64,000 bases of DNA from Lithospermum erythrorhizon (GCA_019722365.1 JADFUC010000776.1:372001-436000); one strand, 5' to 3'. Positions 12,466 to 24,480 are shown, numbered from the stretch's first letter. The notes: a model not told the origin generated them from the letters alone. Translations and numbers: made by a program.

Positions 12466-12663
12466 GTGCAAATAGAGCTAGAAAGTGACTCAAAACAATT
12501 GGTTCAGATGTTAAGAGGAGAACAGAGGATTCCGATAGAAATGGAAGTACTCATTCAGGACATCCTACACTTGACGTATTACTTAAAGGTCAAGTTCCAC
12601 TTCGTCAAGCGATCGATCAACAATTCGGCTCATGTAGTGTTCATTGGGTTCACGCGGCAGTGT
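12466..12663 (+). pseudogene. RNase H-like fragment (RVT_3 type)
   Basis: An open stretch of about 66 codons contains IELESDSKQLVQML, then IEVLIQDIL-like spacing (MEVLIQDILHL), then FHFVKRSINNSAHVVF. This is the end of the plant RNase H-like domain found at the 3' end of LINE polyproteins and in stand-alone reverse-transcriptase-like genes. The N-terminal half with the first catalytic acidic residues is missing, so it is a relic. It lies just upstream of an unrelated SINE. Confidence 0.6.
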
Positions 12664-12772
12664 TAGAATCGGAATGGCTTGTCACAACCTCAAGTTAGCT
12701 TTATTATGCCATTTCACAAGATTCTATTTAATTGCCATTTCTTTGGATGATGTAAATATTATTATTATTGTT

Positions 12773-12872
12773 TTTTTTTTAAACCCACCCACCGCCCCTT
12801 ATAATGAGAATCGAATCCAGGACTTCTAAGTCACTGAAAGAACTCCTAACACTAGACCATTCGATGTTCTCC
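12773..12872 (-). mobile_element. tRNA-derived SINE with 18-bp target-site duplication
   Basis: Read on the minus strand the 100-bp element begins ggagaacatcgaatggtcta, has an A-box-like tggtctagtgttaggag, a B-box-like ggattcgattctc about 35 bases later, and ends with a run of A. It is flanked on both sides by the identical 18-mer AATATTATTATTATTGTT (12755-12772 and 12873-12890), the expected target-site duplication. All four SINE hallmarks are present: pol III boxes, small size, A tail and duplication. The family is not identified. It lies about 210 bp upstream of the MOS11 start. Confidence 0.75.
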
Positions 12873-13101
12873 AATATTATTATTATTGTTATTTTTCAAT
12901 ATAATCATATATTTTGAGTAAAAAAGAACGAGCGAATAAATCAAGTACTAAATTATTTGGAGTAATATCCAATCCTAACTGTTTCGAAATATTAAATAAA
13001 CATTAATGAATCGCTCGGCTCATTATCGACTAACCCAACTATCCCAACTCGTTCGAAACACTTTTCCCACTCGCGCGAATTTTCTCCGCCGCAAACCACC
13101 A

Positions 13102-14721
13102 ATGGCCACCACCGCACCACCGCGGAATCGCGAAACACCTCATCCACCACCGCCGGCAACCACCACAGCACCACCACCTCCTAGCGGCGGCGGTGATGAC
13201 GTGGCTTCGGTGAATATTATTCAGAAGAAGATGAAACGAGCTGAACGATTTGGTGTTCCTGTTCAGCTTTCTGAAGAGGAAAAGCGGAATTCCAGAGCTG
13301 AGAGGTACCTACGGATATTGTATTTATTTGATATTTTCGTATATGGAGTGAAATTTCATTACTAATTACTCAATATTTTAATAAATATAAAATTCATATC
13401 ACTAGATTCATCTTTGAAAATAGTTTCATAATATTATTTTTATTATTATTTTTGAACATATAGTTTAAGTCCATAGTTGTTCCACTTGATATGCAAAAAC
13501 GTCAAATATAAAAACTAAACTGATTGAATTTTGGTAGTATTTATTACTCGTTTCAAAATAGTTGACTTTTTGAATTTTGACTTTTTGAATTTTGGATTCA
13601 TAAGTATTTTTTGTATATGTTGTGTAATATTTAATGAAAATGTATTAGATGATAGTGTCTGTAAGGTAATTTTGACATTGAGATGATAGTTTAATTGTTT
13701 ATTATTTTATTATTGGAATGTTTTGGGAGTTGATTATGTTAATTATTAATCAATACGTTTCAAAATGATTGTCTAGTGTTGAATTGGTTGACTTTTTTAA
13801 TTTTTGATTCGTAAATATTTTTTTTGTATATTGTGTAATATTTGATGAAAAATGTAGCAAATGATTTTATTTGTAAGGTAATTTTGATTCAAATCGAAGT
13901 TATATGTCTCGATTAATGCTACAAAGTTTGTTACAGTAATTTGGATCATTGAAAATCAATGTGTTAGCATTTTTAAGGTAATTTAACATTAAAGTGATAG
14001 TTTTGATTCAAATCGTTGTTATGTGTGTGATGTGTCAATTGAGGCGACAAAGTACAAAGTTTGTTAAATTCGACCATTGAAAAATCAATGTGTTTGGTGT
14101 GTTTTGTTCGTCTTATTGTAAATCCTTTTATAAGATTTACGAGCATTTTGGATTCAAGAGCTTGTTATATGGATTTATTATGGGGCAGATTTGGCACAGC
14201 TTGTGGACCTGAAGCGTCCAAGTCGTCGGAGGAGTTGAAGAAGAAGGCTAGAGCTGAGAGGTAGTCATGTTTCTTTCTCGGCTATGTACTTGGATGTCGG
14301 GGGAAGTGTTTCTGAAAACTTTTAGTTTCTCAGGTTTGGAATAGCGCAAGCTCCTTCTGCGAATGAGGAATCTAAGAAGAAGGCTAGGCTGGAAAGGTTT
14401 GGAGCTGCAGTTGCAAAGACGGATTCTCTGGAGGAAGAGAAAAAGAAAGCCAGAGCCATCAGGTTTATTCCCTTGCATATAGAATTGGATGAAAATTGAA
14501 GTAGAATATCACGGTATAAGCTAATTCTGCAGAATGCTTTGCAGGTTTGCAGAGTCTCAATCTAATTCAAAAGCACGACAAAATGGCGGAGGACCCATTC
14601 CGTCGGTATGTTCAGCTTCATACACTTTTCAAGGGGTTATATGGTAGTTATTCTCTATACTAATCACTGTTAATTTGACTCTCATATTCAGAAGACAGTG
14701 GGTGAATCGGGAGTGGCCTAA
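13102..14721 (+). CDS. MOS11: MOS11-like protein (nuclear mRNA-export factor)
   Basis: Arabidopsis MOS11 (MODIFIER OF SNC1 11) is a small nuclear protein related to animal CIP29/SARNP, needed for mRNA export and some immune responses. Five exons join in frame: 13102-13304, 14189-14260, 14334-14462, 14545-14605, 14692-14721, giving 164 residues. The signature is a set of repeats, each ending K-K-A-R-x-x-[49 protein letters not shown] and [12 protein letters not shown]. Exon borders fall at the same place in each repeat (phase 2, between R and FG), as expected if the repeats arose by exon duplication. The N-terminus (residues 1-35) is Pro/Thr-rich. I chose ATG 13102 (MATTAPP) because the family starts MATT. 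An in-frame ATG at 13006 would add 32 residues. No break is seen. Confidence 0.88.
13545..14090 (+). repeat. Diverged direct repeats in MOS11 intron 1
   Basis: A block with cgtttcaaaatagttgact, a run of T, ttgtgtaatatttaatgaaaa and gtaaggtaattttga (about 13548-13690) recurs at about 13755-13890. The following segment, with gattcaaatcg, acaaagtttgtta and cattgaaaatcaatgtgtt (about 13885-13970), recurs at about 14005-14090. The intron has grown by internal duplication. Copies differ by many substitutions. Confidence 0.55.
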
Positions 14722-16328
14722 AACTATATTCATCCTTATAAAATGGTAGGTCCAGCTTTCTTAGCTGTTTTTCTCGGACCAGACTGTTAATTACGTGGTG
14801 CCCGTTATTACTAGACTGATGCCTTCTTTGTGTATCTTCTTTTGTTTTGTTACCCAGATTGGCAGGTTAAAGTTCCTTTCATCAGTTACTCCAACAATAG
14901 CTTGTGTACATGGTCCGTATTAGTTGTGGACAAGTAGTTTAGGTTTTGTGAAATTTGGTCGTCGGGTCTGCTAACAGCTTGTTATTGTTTGGTGATACCG
15001 AGGTTTTAGTAGTGACCTCCATTTTATGCCTTGATATCTTCTTAAATGACCTATAGGGACCGTCCTTGGTAGCTATAAACATCTTCATGTTAATGATATC
15101 ACTTGCACAGGTGCACCTATAAGTTAGTTTACACCCCCAAAACATATTTATTTAACAATTTTGAACTTCTTTCACTTGTTTTGCCCTATCTTGCATTAGG
15201 CATTATCTGATGGTCTTGGGCTCTTGGCTGTGCTTCCGACAGTTATGCAGTTAATACTCCATTTTACAGTGAAGAAGACGCATGTCATCCTACAATTGTT
15301 TCTTTTATCTGTTGTTTAGTTTTGCATTTGCTGACTGTTTCATCTGTCTGAAGCTTGACATGTAACCTTTGCTTTCCATAGTATCATTATTTGGACTATA
15401 TAGGCTTCTCATTCCAACATGCCTCATTTCTTCCCTTTTAGTGGATTTGTATCGTCATATCTTGTCGAGCCATTATTATATGAAGTACTTGTATTGTAGA
15501 AAGGAAAGAAACAACGTGTTAAAAGTATGCAACCTATTTATCACTTAAAAGGGGTAAATCTGTTTCTCTTCTGGTAGATGAAGTGGTGCTATACATAGTT
15601 AGGAGCGTCATTAGGTGCATCTGGTAAAGCTTAATCCTGATTAGTCAATTATGGAGCTATTTCATTGTTTGATTATGAAGCTTGAAACTGCGAAGTCATT
15701 TCACTTGCTTGTTTTATACTACATTGAATTTTTTGTGCAATTCTTCAATCTGGTGTGAACGTCTTCATCGTTGGTAGTATTAGTTGGTCATTTAGAAGAG
15801 CAAGGCATTAGTAGGTTCTCATATAAACTATGGTATCGCCAAATCGAGCTAGCTGTTTCGCGGACATTAATGTGCGATCTCTTCTTTTGGTATGTTTATG
15901 TTAACATTTAGACTAGGACAAAGCTCAGCCGAAATCCTTACTATATATTGTAATACTGTAAAGAGGGAGGCAATTGAATGCTTATTATCATTGCTAGTGT
16001 TTTTTACTATGAAACTTTAGCAGATCTCTTATCCATGTGATTTAATTAGAATTATGGTCCATTTCACAATTTGTAGGTAATATCGGAGACTAAATTATGA
16101 ACCTCAACTGTCGGGACCAAACTACAAACCTTGACCTTCTCCAATTAACTAAAGAGGTCGCATTTTGTTCTGTTCTATCCACCTATCATCAAGTGAAAAT
16201 AAATATTACGGAGTAAATAATTTATCGGTTAGTAAAATCTGCTACACAAATGAGTATATGATATTGTATTCTTATTATTGATACTTGCGAAGTATACATC
16301 TCCACCACCTAGTCAATTAGTTATTTAG

Positions 16329-16582
16329 TATTCCCTTCGATTTTTTTTTTAATTTGTCGCTCTACACTTCTAATCATTCAGACATGACAATAAAAATAAA
16401 GTACTATAAGTTATATTGAAAATATAGAATGATTGAATTATTTAGTTATCTCATTGCTGGTTGATAACTTATGGGAAAAAGTAGCTAAAAAGATATCAAA
16501 AAATATAAGATATTTATATTCTAGAGTGATAAATATTTTGAAACAAAGCCAGTTAGAAGGACAAATAAAAACGAAGGGAGTA
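16329..16582. mobile_element. Stowaway-like MITE
   Basis: The element starts tattcccttcg followed by a T run and aatttgtc, and ends gacaaataaaaacgaagggagta, the reverse complement with few mismatches (about 25 bp arms). It is 254 bp long, AT-rich, without an ORF and bounded by TA, as for Tc1/mariner-derived Stowaway MITEs with the ctccctccgt-type terminus. Confidence 0.7.
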
Positions 16583-16975
16583 ATGGAACATGACGGAAAG
16601 AAAACCTAAAGAAAAGGAATGACTATTATAATTATATCCAAATTCATCAGATTTGGTTTGGTTTGAATAGAACAATTCAAAAGTTCGGTTATGTTTCAAT
16701 TCGAACGAGTCTAAAAAATTTGAAGTTTGATTTGATTCGAAAAATTTGGATTGCTAACGTTCATACATTGCATGAAATTTTCGATGTTTATTAGCATAAA
16801 AATGATCATTATTGTTTTACATATCTAAATAAATAATAACGTGGATCTCTTCAATTGATGTCTCAATTTTATGACACCAACAAAACCAGAATACATATAT
16901 AATTTTAAGAAAATAAAATTTTCTAATTTGAACTAATCAATTAAATACTAGATAGTTATATGATAGGTCTTAGAG

Positions 16976-17337
16976 CATGTACATCAGCTTCTCTAAAAGT
17001 TAAAATAGGAGCTCAAATCACTACAAATAAAAAATAAAATTGTGATTTTTCAGCCTTTCTAAAATAAGTTGACCCCCTATAAAATTATACACACCCTCTT
17101 CACCCCCTAAATTTATACTATTCCTATTATTTTTTCAATAACGAAGTGAATAATAGGGAAGCTGCTAAAGAACATACATAAAAACCAATCCCTAAAAATA
17201 AAAATAAACATAGTGATTTGAAGCATGCGCATGAGCTTCCCTAAAATTTTATCTCCTCTAAAATTTTCTCTAAAATACACTCATAATCATCACTTTTCTT
17301 ATTTAGGGGCTAACTTTTTATGTATGTACTTTAACAG
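16976..17337. mobile_element. Cluster of nested or adjacent MITE-like inverted repeats
   Basis: The start gcatgtacatcagcttctct is mirrored at about 17150-17178 (aatagggaagctgctaaaga followed by acatac). A second pair runs from acatacataaaaaccaatccctaaa (about 17173) to tttaggggctaactttttatgtatgt (about 17312). A further copy of the first terminus (gcatgcgcatgagcttccct) lies at 17223. This looks like two related short elements side by side or one inside the other. Boundaries are approximate. Confidence 0.45.
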
Positions 17338-18091
17338 ATTTTCTATTATTTACTCAAAACATAAAAATCAAGTATTTCAAGATTTTCAATAATAAAAAAG
17401 AATCCTATCACAAATAGAATATAGAGTCCATAAAAAACGAAATTCAATATTACTAGAGTTTTGTCCATTGTCCTCAATTTTATTAAAAACATCTAATACA
17501 AGCGACTACCTCCTCCTCCTTGGTCTGCAAGGTACGCTTCCTAATTTCCTATGATCTCAAAAGTGATAGCATCCAAGTTGAGGTTAACAAATAAATAAAT
17601 AAAAAGTAGAGGTTTTGCTGCTTACTTTGTTCTATTTATGTTATCTGAAAGATAGAAGAATCAACATACCAAATTTGTTTATTAAAATTCATGTTCATTT
17701 TAAATAATTATTAGCTTTATTTTTTAATTATATTATATATATTTCATCTTATAGTTGGGAGAAATTATGAATTTAAAACCATTAAGAACAGATAACTACG
17801 GACAATATAGTTAATCACAACTCATATCTATCACTGAAAGAAACAATCATTTACAAGGAAATATCGTCGAGTAATAATGGAAGAAATCATAAACAAATAG
17901 AAGCCTTTGGTATATATATTACAAAAAAATCATAAAAAATCAATTACCAAGTCATTCAACAAATCAGTTTGAGGAAAGTGCAGAATCGAAGGTACAATAG
18001 AAGTACTGATGTATAATATTATAACTAAAAATATCAATTGAGTACTTTGTAAACTAATAGGAAAGAACACTCCTTTAGAATATATTTTACA

Positions 18092-18316
18092 ATGGATAGT
18101 GATGATCTGTCTGTTTTGTGCCGACCAGATTACAAATCTTTTTCAGTCGAAATTTTGATCCGCCTTGCTTTCAATGAGCTTCGCAAAATAAGACCAAGAA
18201 ACCGCCCGAAATCTAACGATCAAGTCATCAAGAATTTATCAAAGAATTTAGTTTCGAAAGTAGAGTATTTGGTTATTAAAGAACCATTTGATTTGCCTCA
18301 AAGCTTACCTTTATAA
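18092..18316 (+). other. Small ORF, possible NAC N-terminal relic
   Basis: The 74-codon ORF contains RPKSNDQVIKNLSKNLVSK, then VEYLVIK and EPFDLPQS. That order loosely resembles NAC subdomains A-B (RPTDEEL...YL...K, ...EPWDLP), but identity is low and the usual GFRFHPTDEEL core is absent. A better NAC match (DWVVCRIY) lies 2.1 kb downstream on the same strand. It could equally be a chance or unknown ORF. Confidence 0.25.
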
Positions 18317-20370
18317 GGCTATCGGACGTTACTTTGATCAAGACTTGATGACCTTTTATTAATGACACGATTGGTGGCTCATTAAGGACCAAATAATTAC
18401 ATACTTAATTGCCTCCTTCTTAATTGAGGCTAATCGTCGTTGGTCTCTAACGTTTCCCCATATCTTCTCACCTAGCCGACAACTTGACCCATTAAGAACG
18501 GCATTCGCATCAACCACTGTGGTCCGCATCCATTTATTCGTTCTTTCATTCCCCGATCCTTCTTCGATGGACCAATCTTGTTGGGCCAATATCTGGATCA
18601 GTCCATTTAATTATGAGATTATCAAATAGGTACATGATTATATTAGAAGTTTGATCTCCACACCATTAGGGCCAAAATGTTAAATGGTTTAAAGGGAGCG
18701 GGCCGAGCCAATAATTTTACCAGCCTGCCTCGGTCCGGCCGAGCCTCAATTCTAACATTCGGCCGAGGTTTGTGATTCGACCGAGCCTCGAATCGAACTA
18801 TTTCGAGCCGAACCTTCCGAATCAAATCGAACCTTAAGGTTCCTTTATAGATCTCCACAGCATGTTGCATTTATTCTTTCATGACTGCCATTCTTAATCT
18901 ATTACTCCGTATATTCATTGTATAGTTATGTTTACTATTATATAATATAATATAATAATGATGTGCTCAAATTTATATTAATTCAAAAATCTTGATTCAA
19001 ATTGGTTGATAAAATTTAAGTCAATTTTTTTTAGGAGTACATGTTCTGCTTTATGTTTAACATTTGCAAAATTAGAAACACCAAATTTTCTCCCATGATC
19101 TAAGAAGTTAAGTTGCTAAAAAATAATGACAACAACAAGATACGTGACGAGAAAGATGAAACAATAGCAAAATAACTAAAATATGATGATATGAAAGTTT
19201 CTTTAGATAAAAAATCAGACAAAAGCTAACATGAAAGGGAAGAAGAAGACGATAAACCAAGGAAAAAAAGAGGTCGACCAACAAATAATCAAAAAGGAAA
19301 ATAACTAGAACCGAAAATAAGGCTAATTGATCTTAATGAGTATGACGATGCAATAAATATATCAACATTTAGAAAAAAAACCAAAAGATAAAGAATGGAA
19401 CATTATGACAATTGAATTTTTAGACAATAAAGTTTAAAATAGATAGATGATATTTTCAGCTTTGATAATAAGATGATATAGTCTGATTCATTTTTCTTTT
19501 AGCAATATTTGCTTAAAGGACAATCTTATCCCTATTCAGTTTTGTCAAATTTCAACAAATAATATGAAACTCTTTTTTGTGTGTTTAATATTCAAACACT
19601 AAATATATTCAACGTGAAACGAAAAATAATCATTTAGATATACTGTGATTTAAGAAGGTAGGATCAGATTTTTAAACAAATATCTCTTTTAATTCATAAA
19701 GGTGCTCTCGCTATATCATTAGCTTGATACAATTTTAGCGAAAATTTCTTTACACTCTTCAAAGTTATTAAAGTTTATTTATTAGATAATTTTGTTTTCT
19801 ATTATAATTTTTTCTAACCTTTTATAATATAATAAATAAATCACTTAGTAACAAACTTATCACGCACAACTTTAATTCTTTCTACTAGTTTCAAGAAAAA
19901 GGGATGATGTTAATTATATGAGGGTATGTTAATTCTTTCATTTCCTCGATCTCTTTTGAATGTTTTATATAAGTCCTATTTTGTTTCTTGTAAGTAGTTG
20001 TAACCATCCTACTTTTTTCTTTTAAAAATTAATTTGGATTTTAAATTGCTTTATTCAAATTAATTTTTAATTTTCGAAACATGTAAGCGATTGGTGTATC
20101 TGTATCATATACTCATATCTTATTGTATGAATCCGTTATTGAAATTCAAGATTTTAATTTTTTGTTATTTCTAAAATGAGTTGAGTATTTGTTTTAATAA
20201 AATATACACTAATATCAAAAGGTATTGGAGTGCTTAAGCTAACAATCATGATTAATTGATTCACTAAAGGTTGGAGGTGAGATTGTTCACTTTAATACGA
20301 GTACCTTTTATTTTAAAGTATTTTTTCCTCCTCCTATATATATATCGACTTAACATAATTTTTAATATTT
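18317..20370. other. Intergenic region with degenerate repeats
   Basis: No gene is supported. At about 18690-18840 there is a GC-richer patch made of repeated ggccgag, tcgaatcgaac and aaccgaat-like words, similar in style to the element near 57.1-57.45 kb. At about 19235-19300 a broken frame reads RKKRGRP, an AT-hook-like motif followed by stops, too short to call. The rest is AT-rich. Confidence 0.4.
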
Positions 20371-20380
20371 TACATGCAGA

Positions 20381-21139
20381 TGGATTGGGTTGTGTGTAGG
20401 ATTTACAACACCCGTCTCACAAATAATAGGCCTATGCTAAATATAAAATGAGGCCCCTTTTAATAACAATAAAAACAAAGTAATCATATAAAATATAAAA
20501 ATCAGTTATATAGATTATCCATTCAAAAGTTTTGTTAATGAAAGTAAAACAATTCATTTGAAAATTGAAATTCTCCTGACATTTTTTGAAGCAAAATCAT
20601 TAATCAACTCTTCGTATTTTTTTTGGCATATGTTTCGTATATTTTTTTTAAAAGCGTACCATGAAGTTTTTTTAATTTTTACAATAAACCTAACGAAACT
20701 ACTAACGAAGCCTACCTCTCGAAACCCAATAAAGATTATAAATCTTTAATAGGTAAAGTGCAATTGCCAATGAGCCATAAGGCCAACAAAAATTCAAGTG
20801 ATCATCAACTTCCTCCTCAAGATCAACCCTTTCCTAACATGGATGGAGGCGCGACACCTATTGGGATAGAGGATCCGGACTGGAATGGAGGTGATGATAT
20901 TGTGAATAATCACCCCCCTCGACTTCCTCAACTAGCTTACATTTTCCCAAACATGTCTAAAATTGGCATGCAAGCTAAGAATAATCCATCAGGGTATTCT
21001 CAAGGAGAGTTGTGAGATGAACAAAGCCTTATTTATCTCTTATCAATCTTGAACTTTGACAACCTTGTTGCTTCAGATGACAATCCTTCAAATGATAATG
21101 CACCATCGTCTGATCAAATGGAAGGGAATGATTGATGAT
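20381..21139 (+). pseudogene. Possible decayed NAC transcription factor 3' exon
   Basis: An acceptor-like site (tgcag, ending at 20380) is followed by ATGGATTGGGTTGTGTGTAG, which reads M-D-W-V-V-C-R-I-Y-N. That matches NAC subdomain E (DWVLCRIYKK), normally the first residues of the last NAC exon. The frame then breaks. Further down, 20758-21015 is open (QLPPQDQPFPNMDGG, LPQLAYIFPNMSKIG) and, after one TGA at 21013-21015, the same frame continues with LLSILNFDNLVASD to TGA at 21137-21139. Acidic and polar C-termini of this kind occur in NAC proteins. No convincing middle exon (GYWKATG) was found. What I see is one short motif plus an open tail. The NAC assignment is inference. Confidence 0.35.
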
Positions 21140-21927
21140 CACCATTCTTCAAAACTTTTCTTTACTTGATTAGCTACGCAGTTAATGTTGGATGTTTTAT
21201 AGGTTTGAAACCAATTTAGCGTCTTATATATGATACCATTGTGGTAGCTTCGATTGAGCTTAAAAGCGCTATATAAGACAACAAATAAGAGATATCATTT
21301 AAGTTCTTTTTTGTGGTAGTGATGTATCTTAACAGTAATTTGGTGATTTTTCCCAAAACTATTCGGAACGAAACTAGAACGCGACTTCTCAGCAGTCAAA
21401 ACTAAATTAAATCTACATTTAACTAGTAAATTAAATCTACATTTAACTAGTAAATTAGTATATGTGATTGCAGTCTTATTGATGGTTGAGAAGTATACAT
21501 TTCCACTATCAACTAGTCAACCACTAAGGATGATCTTAGAAACAAAATCTAAACAAAAGTAATGATTATTTGGATATGCAAAACAATCATGATAATTTTA
21601 ATGCTAATTAGCATAGGAAATTTCATGCAACGTTTAGTTCAGAACCGGCAAGAGTAGGGATGCAAGCTATACACTTCAGAAGATTATTAAGTTGATGAGT
21701 TTCCATAGTATTCATGGCTTTCACATTCCAAGGATTTAGATTATACAATCAACTCATCCAACAACCGTCTTCCTTTTGTGGAGCTACAAATTTACTGCTC
21801 CATGTGGAAAATGACATATCGTCGCATGATCATCGACTACAGTGGAACAGATCACTCCTTCGAGGCCTATGTAAATGCAAGGCGTTGCTGTTCATATCCG
21901 GTTGGTATTCGAGTAATAGAACTAAAG
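21140..21927. other. Intergenic region and probable PP2C 3' UTR
   Basis: No gene is seen. A 24-base unit (aaattaaatctacatttaac plus tagt) is tandemly duplicated at about 21403-21452. The last 200 bases before 21928 are likely the 3' UTR of the minus-strand phosphatase. Confidence 0.5.
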
Positions 21928-23576
21928 TCACTTGGGAGTCAATACACTTCCAGTATTAGCGGCTGCTCTTATTGAAACGGTGGTGGATGTGCGAGAGGAT
22001 GCCCTATTATTCATGGCTGATGGGTCTAGAAACACAACCACGACAGTAATATCGTCATGAAAATGTCTTCTTACCCCTCTATCGATCTTCTTGAGGTCGG
22101 AGTATCTCATTTCCCTTTTCTTGGCTGCCACTTTAAGAGCTTCCTTTACTAGTCTCTTAGCGATCCCCTGCTCATGAAATTTTGTGGGATAAAAGGATCA
22201 GTTTCGCAATAGTTTCTTCTCACTTTATAGTAGCAGTATTCATTAAAAGGAAGAGAAAACAACTTACATTTCTGGGAAAACTGTGGACAATGTCTACTGC
22301 CTCTTGGTTGCTAAGATGTTCCCATAGACCATCAGAAGCAAATATCAGAAACTGATCCTTCGAATTCAGTTTGTGTATAAATATTGATGGCTCTGGACTT
22401 ATGAGTGGCTTTGAGAATAAGTCGTAAATCCTAAATTTCGCTAACAGTGGTTCTTTGTTGAATTCGACACTCTTGAGATATGCATCACCGATAGATCTTG
22501 AAACCTGAAAAACAACGTCATAGGTATCAAAATTTCCATATAAATTTAAGAGGGACCCATGGACTACAAATTTTCAAAACAATATATTACCTGAATGATG
22601 CCCTTTACTCGCCATACTTTATGTTTCTGGACTACAATTTGTGGATCATGGGGATGCAATGACCTGACCTCATCTCTGACAGATTCAAATTTTGCATTGT
22701 GCTCCGTTGACAATTGAATTGCACTGACTCCTCTGACGGCCTTCTCAGCTCTTCCTAACACTACACGCGAATCTCCAGCATTGGCTACATATAGGAGCCC
22801 ATTGCTTATTACCCCGGCCAAGCAACAAGTTCCAACTGAAGCAAGTTGTGGCTTAGTGCGCCACTGCTGCCTTACAACAGATAGAAATTCCTCTTCAGTT
22901 GCTGCAAAGGCCTTTTTTATGACATCTGCTGATATCTCTTGATGTTCAGATGCAAATTCTGAAGCAGAATTAAAACTTCAACTCAGAAAAACACCACCAA
23001 CATCCTATCAAACGAGTATCATACGATTCTATAAGACAGAAAAGAAAACATTGCAATACGACTCCACGCATCAAGCTCTGTATTAAGTTCTATCAATCCA
23101 CAGAGCTACCGCTTCATTTTGATGTAACAATCTTCATATTTATGCTATTACTAGTTATTACAAACTAATACTGATAAAGATCAAGAGGAACTCAACTTTC
23201 TATTCAGAAACTAAAAATCAAGAATATGAAAGGCAAATAACTTACTCTTCAAATTGAGGAACAAGTTGTCATTCACAAAACGAGCCGTTTCTGGTCCTCC
23301 ATGACCATCATGTACACCTACAAATGTCCCATTAGGACCAGAATCAAGAGAACTCATCGGCCCCGATTCGAGTTGACTTTGATCCTCCAACAAAGCATTG
23401 GCTTGTATCACAGCCATTGAAAATTCACCATTTACATGTGATCCCAAATCCTTATACCACAACAAACCATCTACCCTTCCATTCGGATCATCATCGTCGC
23501 GACGTCGAAGACCATTTCCTCCCCTTTTACCTCCATCTCCCTCCACAGATGGTTGTTTCCAACAAGGTTTAATCAT
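21928..23576 (-). CDS. Protein phosphatase 2C, clade D-like
   Basis: PP2C enzymes are monomeric, metal-dependent Ser/Thr phosphatases. Clade D members dephosphorylate plasma-membrane H+-ATPase and are antagonised by SAUR proteins in auxin-driven growth. Four exons join in frame: 23576-23246, 22958-22591, 22504-22268, 22167-21928, giving 391 residues. Clade features are the start [52 protein letters not shown] (residues 86-96), [49 protein letters not shown] and the terminal [14 protein letters not shown]. Metal-binding acidic residues in DGHGG, GDSR, DGLW and DDIT are present. Clade members usually have VYDGHGG; here the residue before the first Asp is His (89). Start is the first ATG, matching the family. 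5' UTR introns upstream are likely (donor-like sites near 24187 and 24316). Confidence 0.93.
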
Positions 23577-24480
23577 TTGTTCCTTTTTCTCAATCCACCA
23601 CCTTTTTCAACTTAAATATGTCAATTAAACCAATCAAATACCCTTTTAACAATCAGATCATATATTCACCTAATCTGTCCCTATCAATATTCAATCACAA
23701 CATCTATGTACCCTACGACTTTTCTTAGCAAAAACAAACTAATTTGCATTGAATAAGAAAACCAACAAAGCTCAAATTCGAAAAAGATAAGATTTTTACA
23801 TCAAAGATAATCCAGCTCTATGTACCCTTTTTTTTAATAAAAAAAATGAATTTGCATTGAATAACAAAACCAACAAGCTCAAATTGAAAAAAGATTATAT
23901 TTTTACATAAAAAATAATCCAATTTTGCTGATGTTTCAATCCAACAACTCCATTTTTAATATTTATATGCAAAAGTCTATTAGAAACACCAATAATAATG
24001 CAAAACCAGATATAATTATTATAACTTATAAGGTATTAAAACAATATACACAAAAAAGACCAATTGGGTATCGGCAGCATTTGAAGCAGAGAAATTTGTC
24101 TCAAAGACAAGAAAACAATAATTTTAGTACTTGTTTGAAAATTCAGAGAATATATTTTTGAGATAATCGAATGATCTAGAGGTTTACCTTCATTCATTCA
24201 TTCATAAGATGAAGGCTTCGAGAGATTGGATTTCATTGTAATCTTAACGATAAAAAAAACGAAGAAAATTCAGAGCATATGGAGGAGAAAAAGTGTGGTA
24301 GTATTTGCATGCATACCTTGAACCTGTAATTTTGAGTTGTTGTGGACCTTCCATGGGGTTGAGTTTTGTGTCAGCTTTCAACAACAACCTTAGCTGTAAA
24401 AACCCATTCAATATTGGATTGTGACAGACTTTGTTCCTGGATCAAAAGGGGGGGTTGGGGGGGGAATAGAAATGAAAATA
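23577..24480 (-). promoter_or_regulatory. Probable PP2C 5' UTR with introns
   Basis: On the minus strand, segments ending in donor-like sites (caag|gtatgc near 24316 and gaag|gtaaac near 24187) precede the coding start. An acceptor-like site could lie just before the coding exon. A G run (about 24449-24465) and AT-rich DNA lie beyond. The exon model is a guess from splice consensus only. Confidence 0.3.

Larger units (their letters stand above)
14722..18091. other. 3' flank of MOS11 and intergenic DNA with MITEs
   Basis: No protein gene is supported. 14722-16050 is non-repetitive, less AT-rich than what follows and without a long ORF. It may include the MOS11 3' UTR. From 16080 on it is AT-rich and carries the MITE-like elements listed separately at 16329-16582 and 16976-17337. 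Confidence 0.5.

Noticed and set aside
19235..19300. AT-hook gene (RKKRGRP)
   Set aside because: The motif is seven residues in a frame interrupted by stops on both sides.
20210..20240. NAC GYWKATG motif
   Set aside because: Only G-Y-W-S-A is readable, immediately followed by a stop, which is too little to call an exon.
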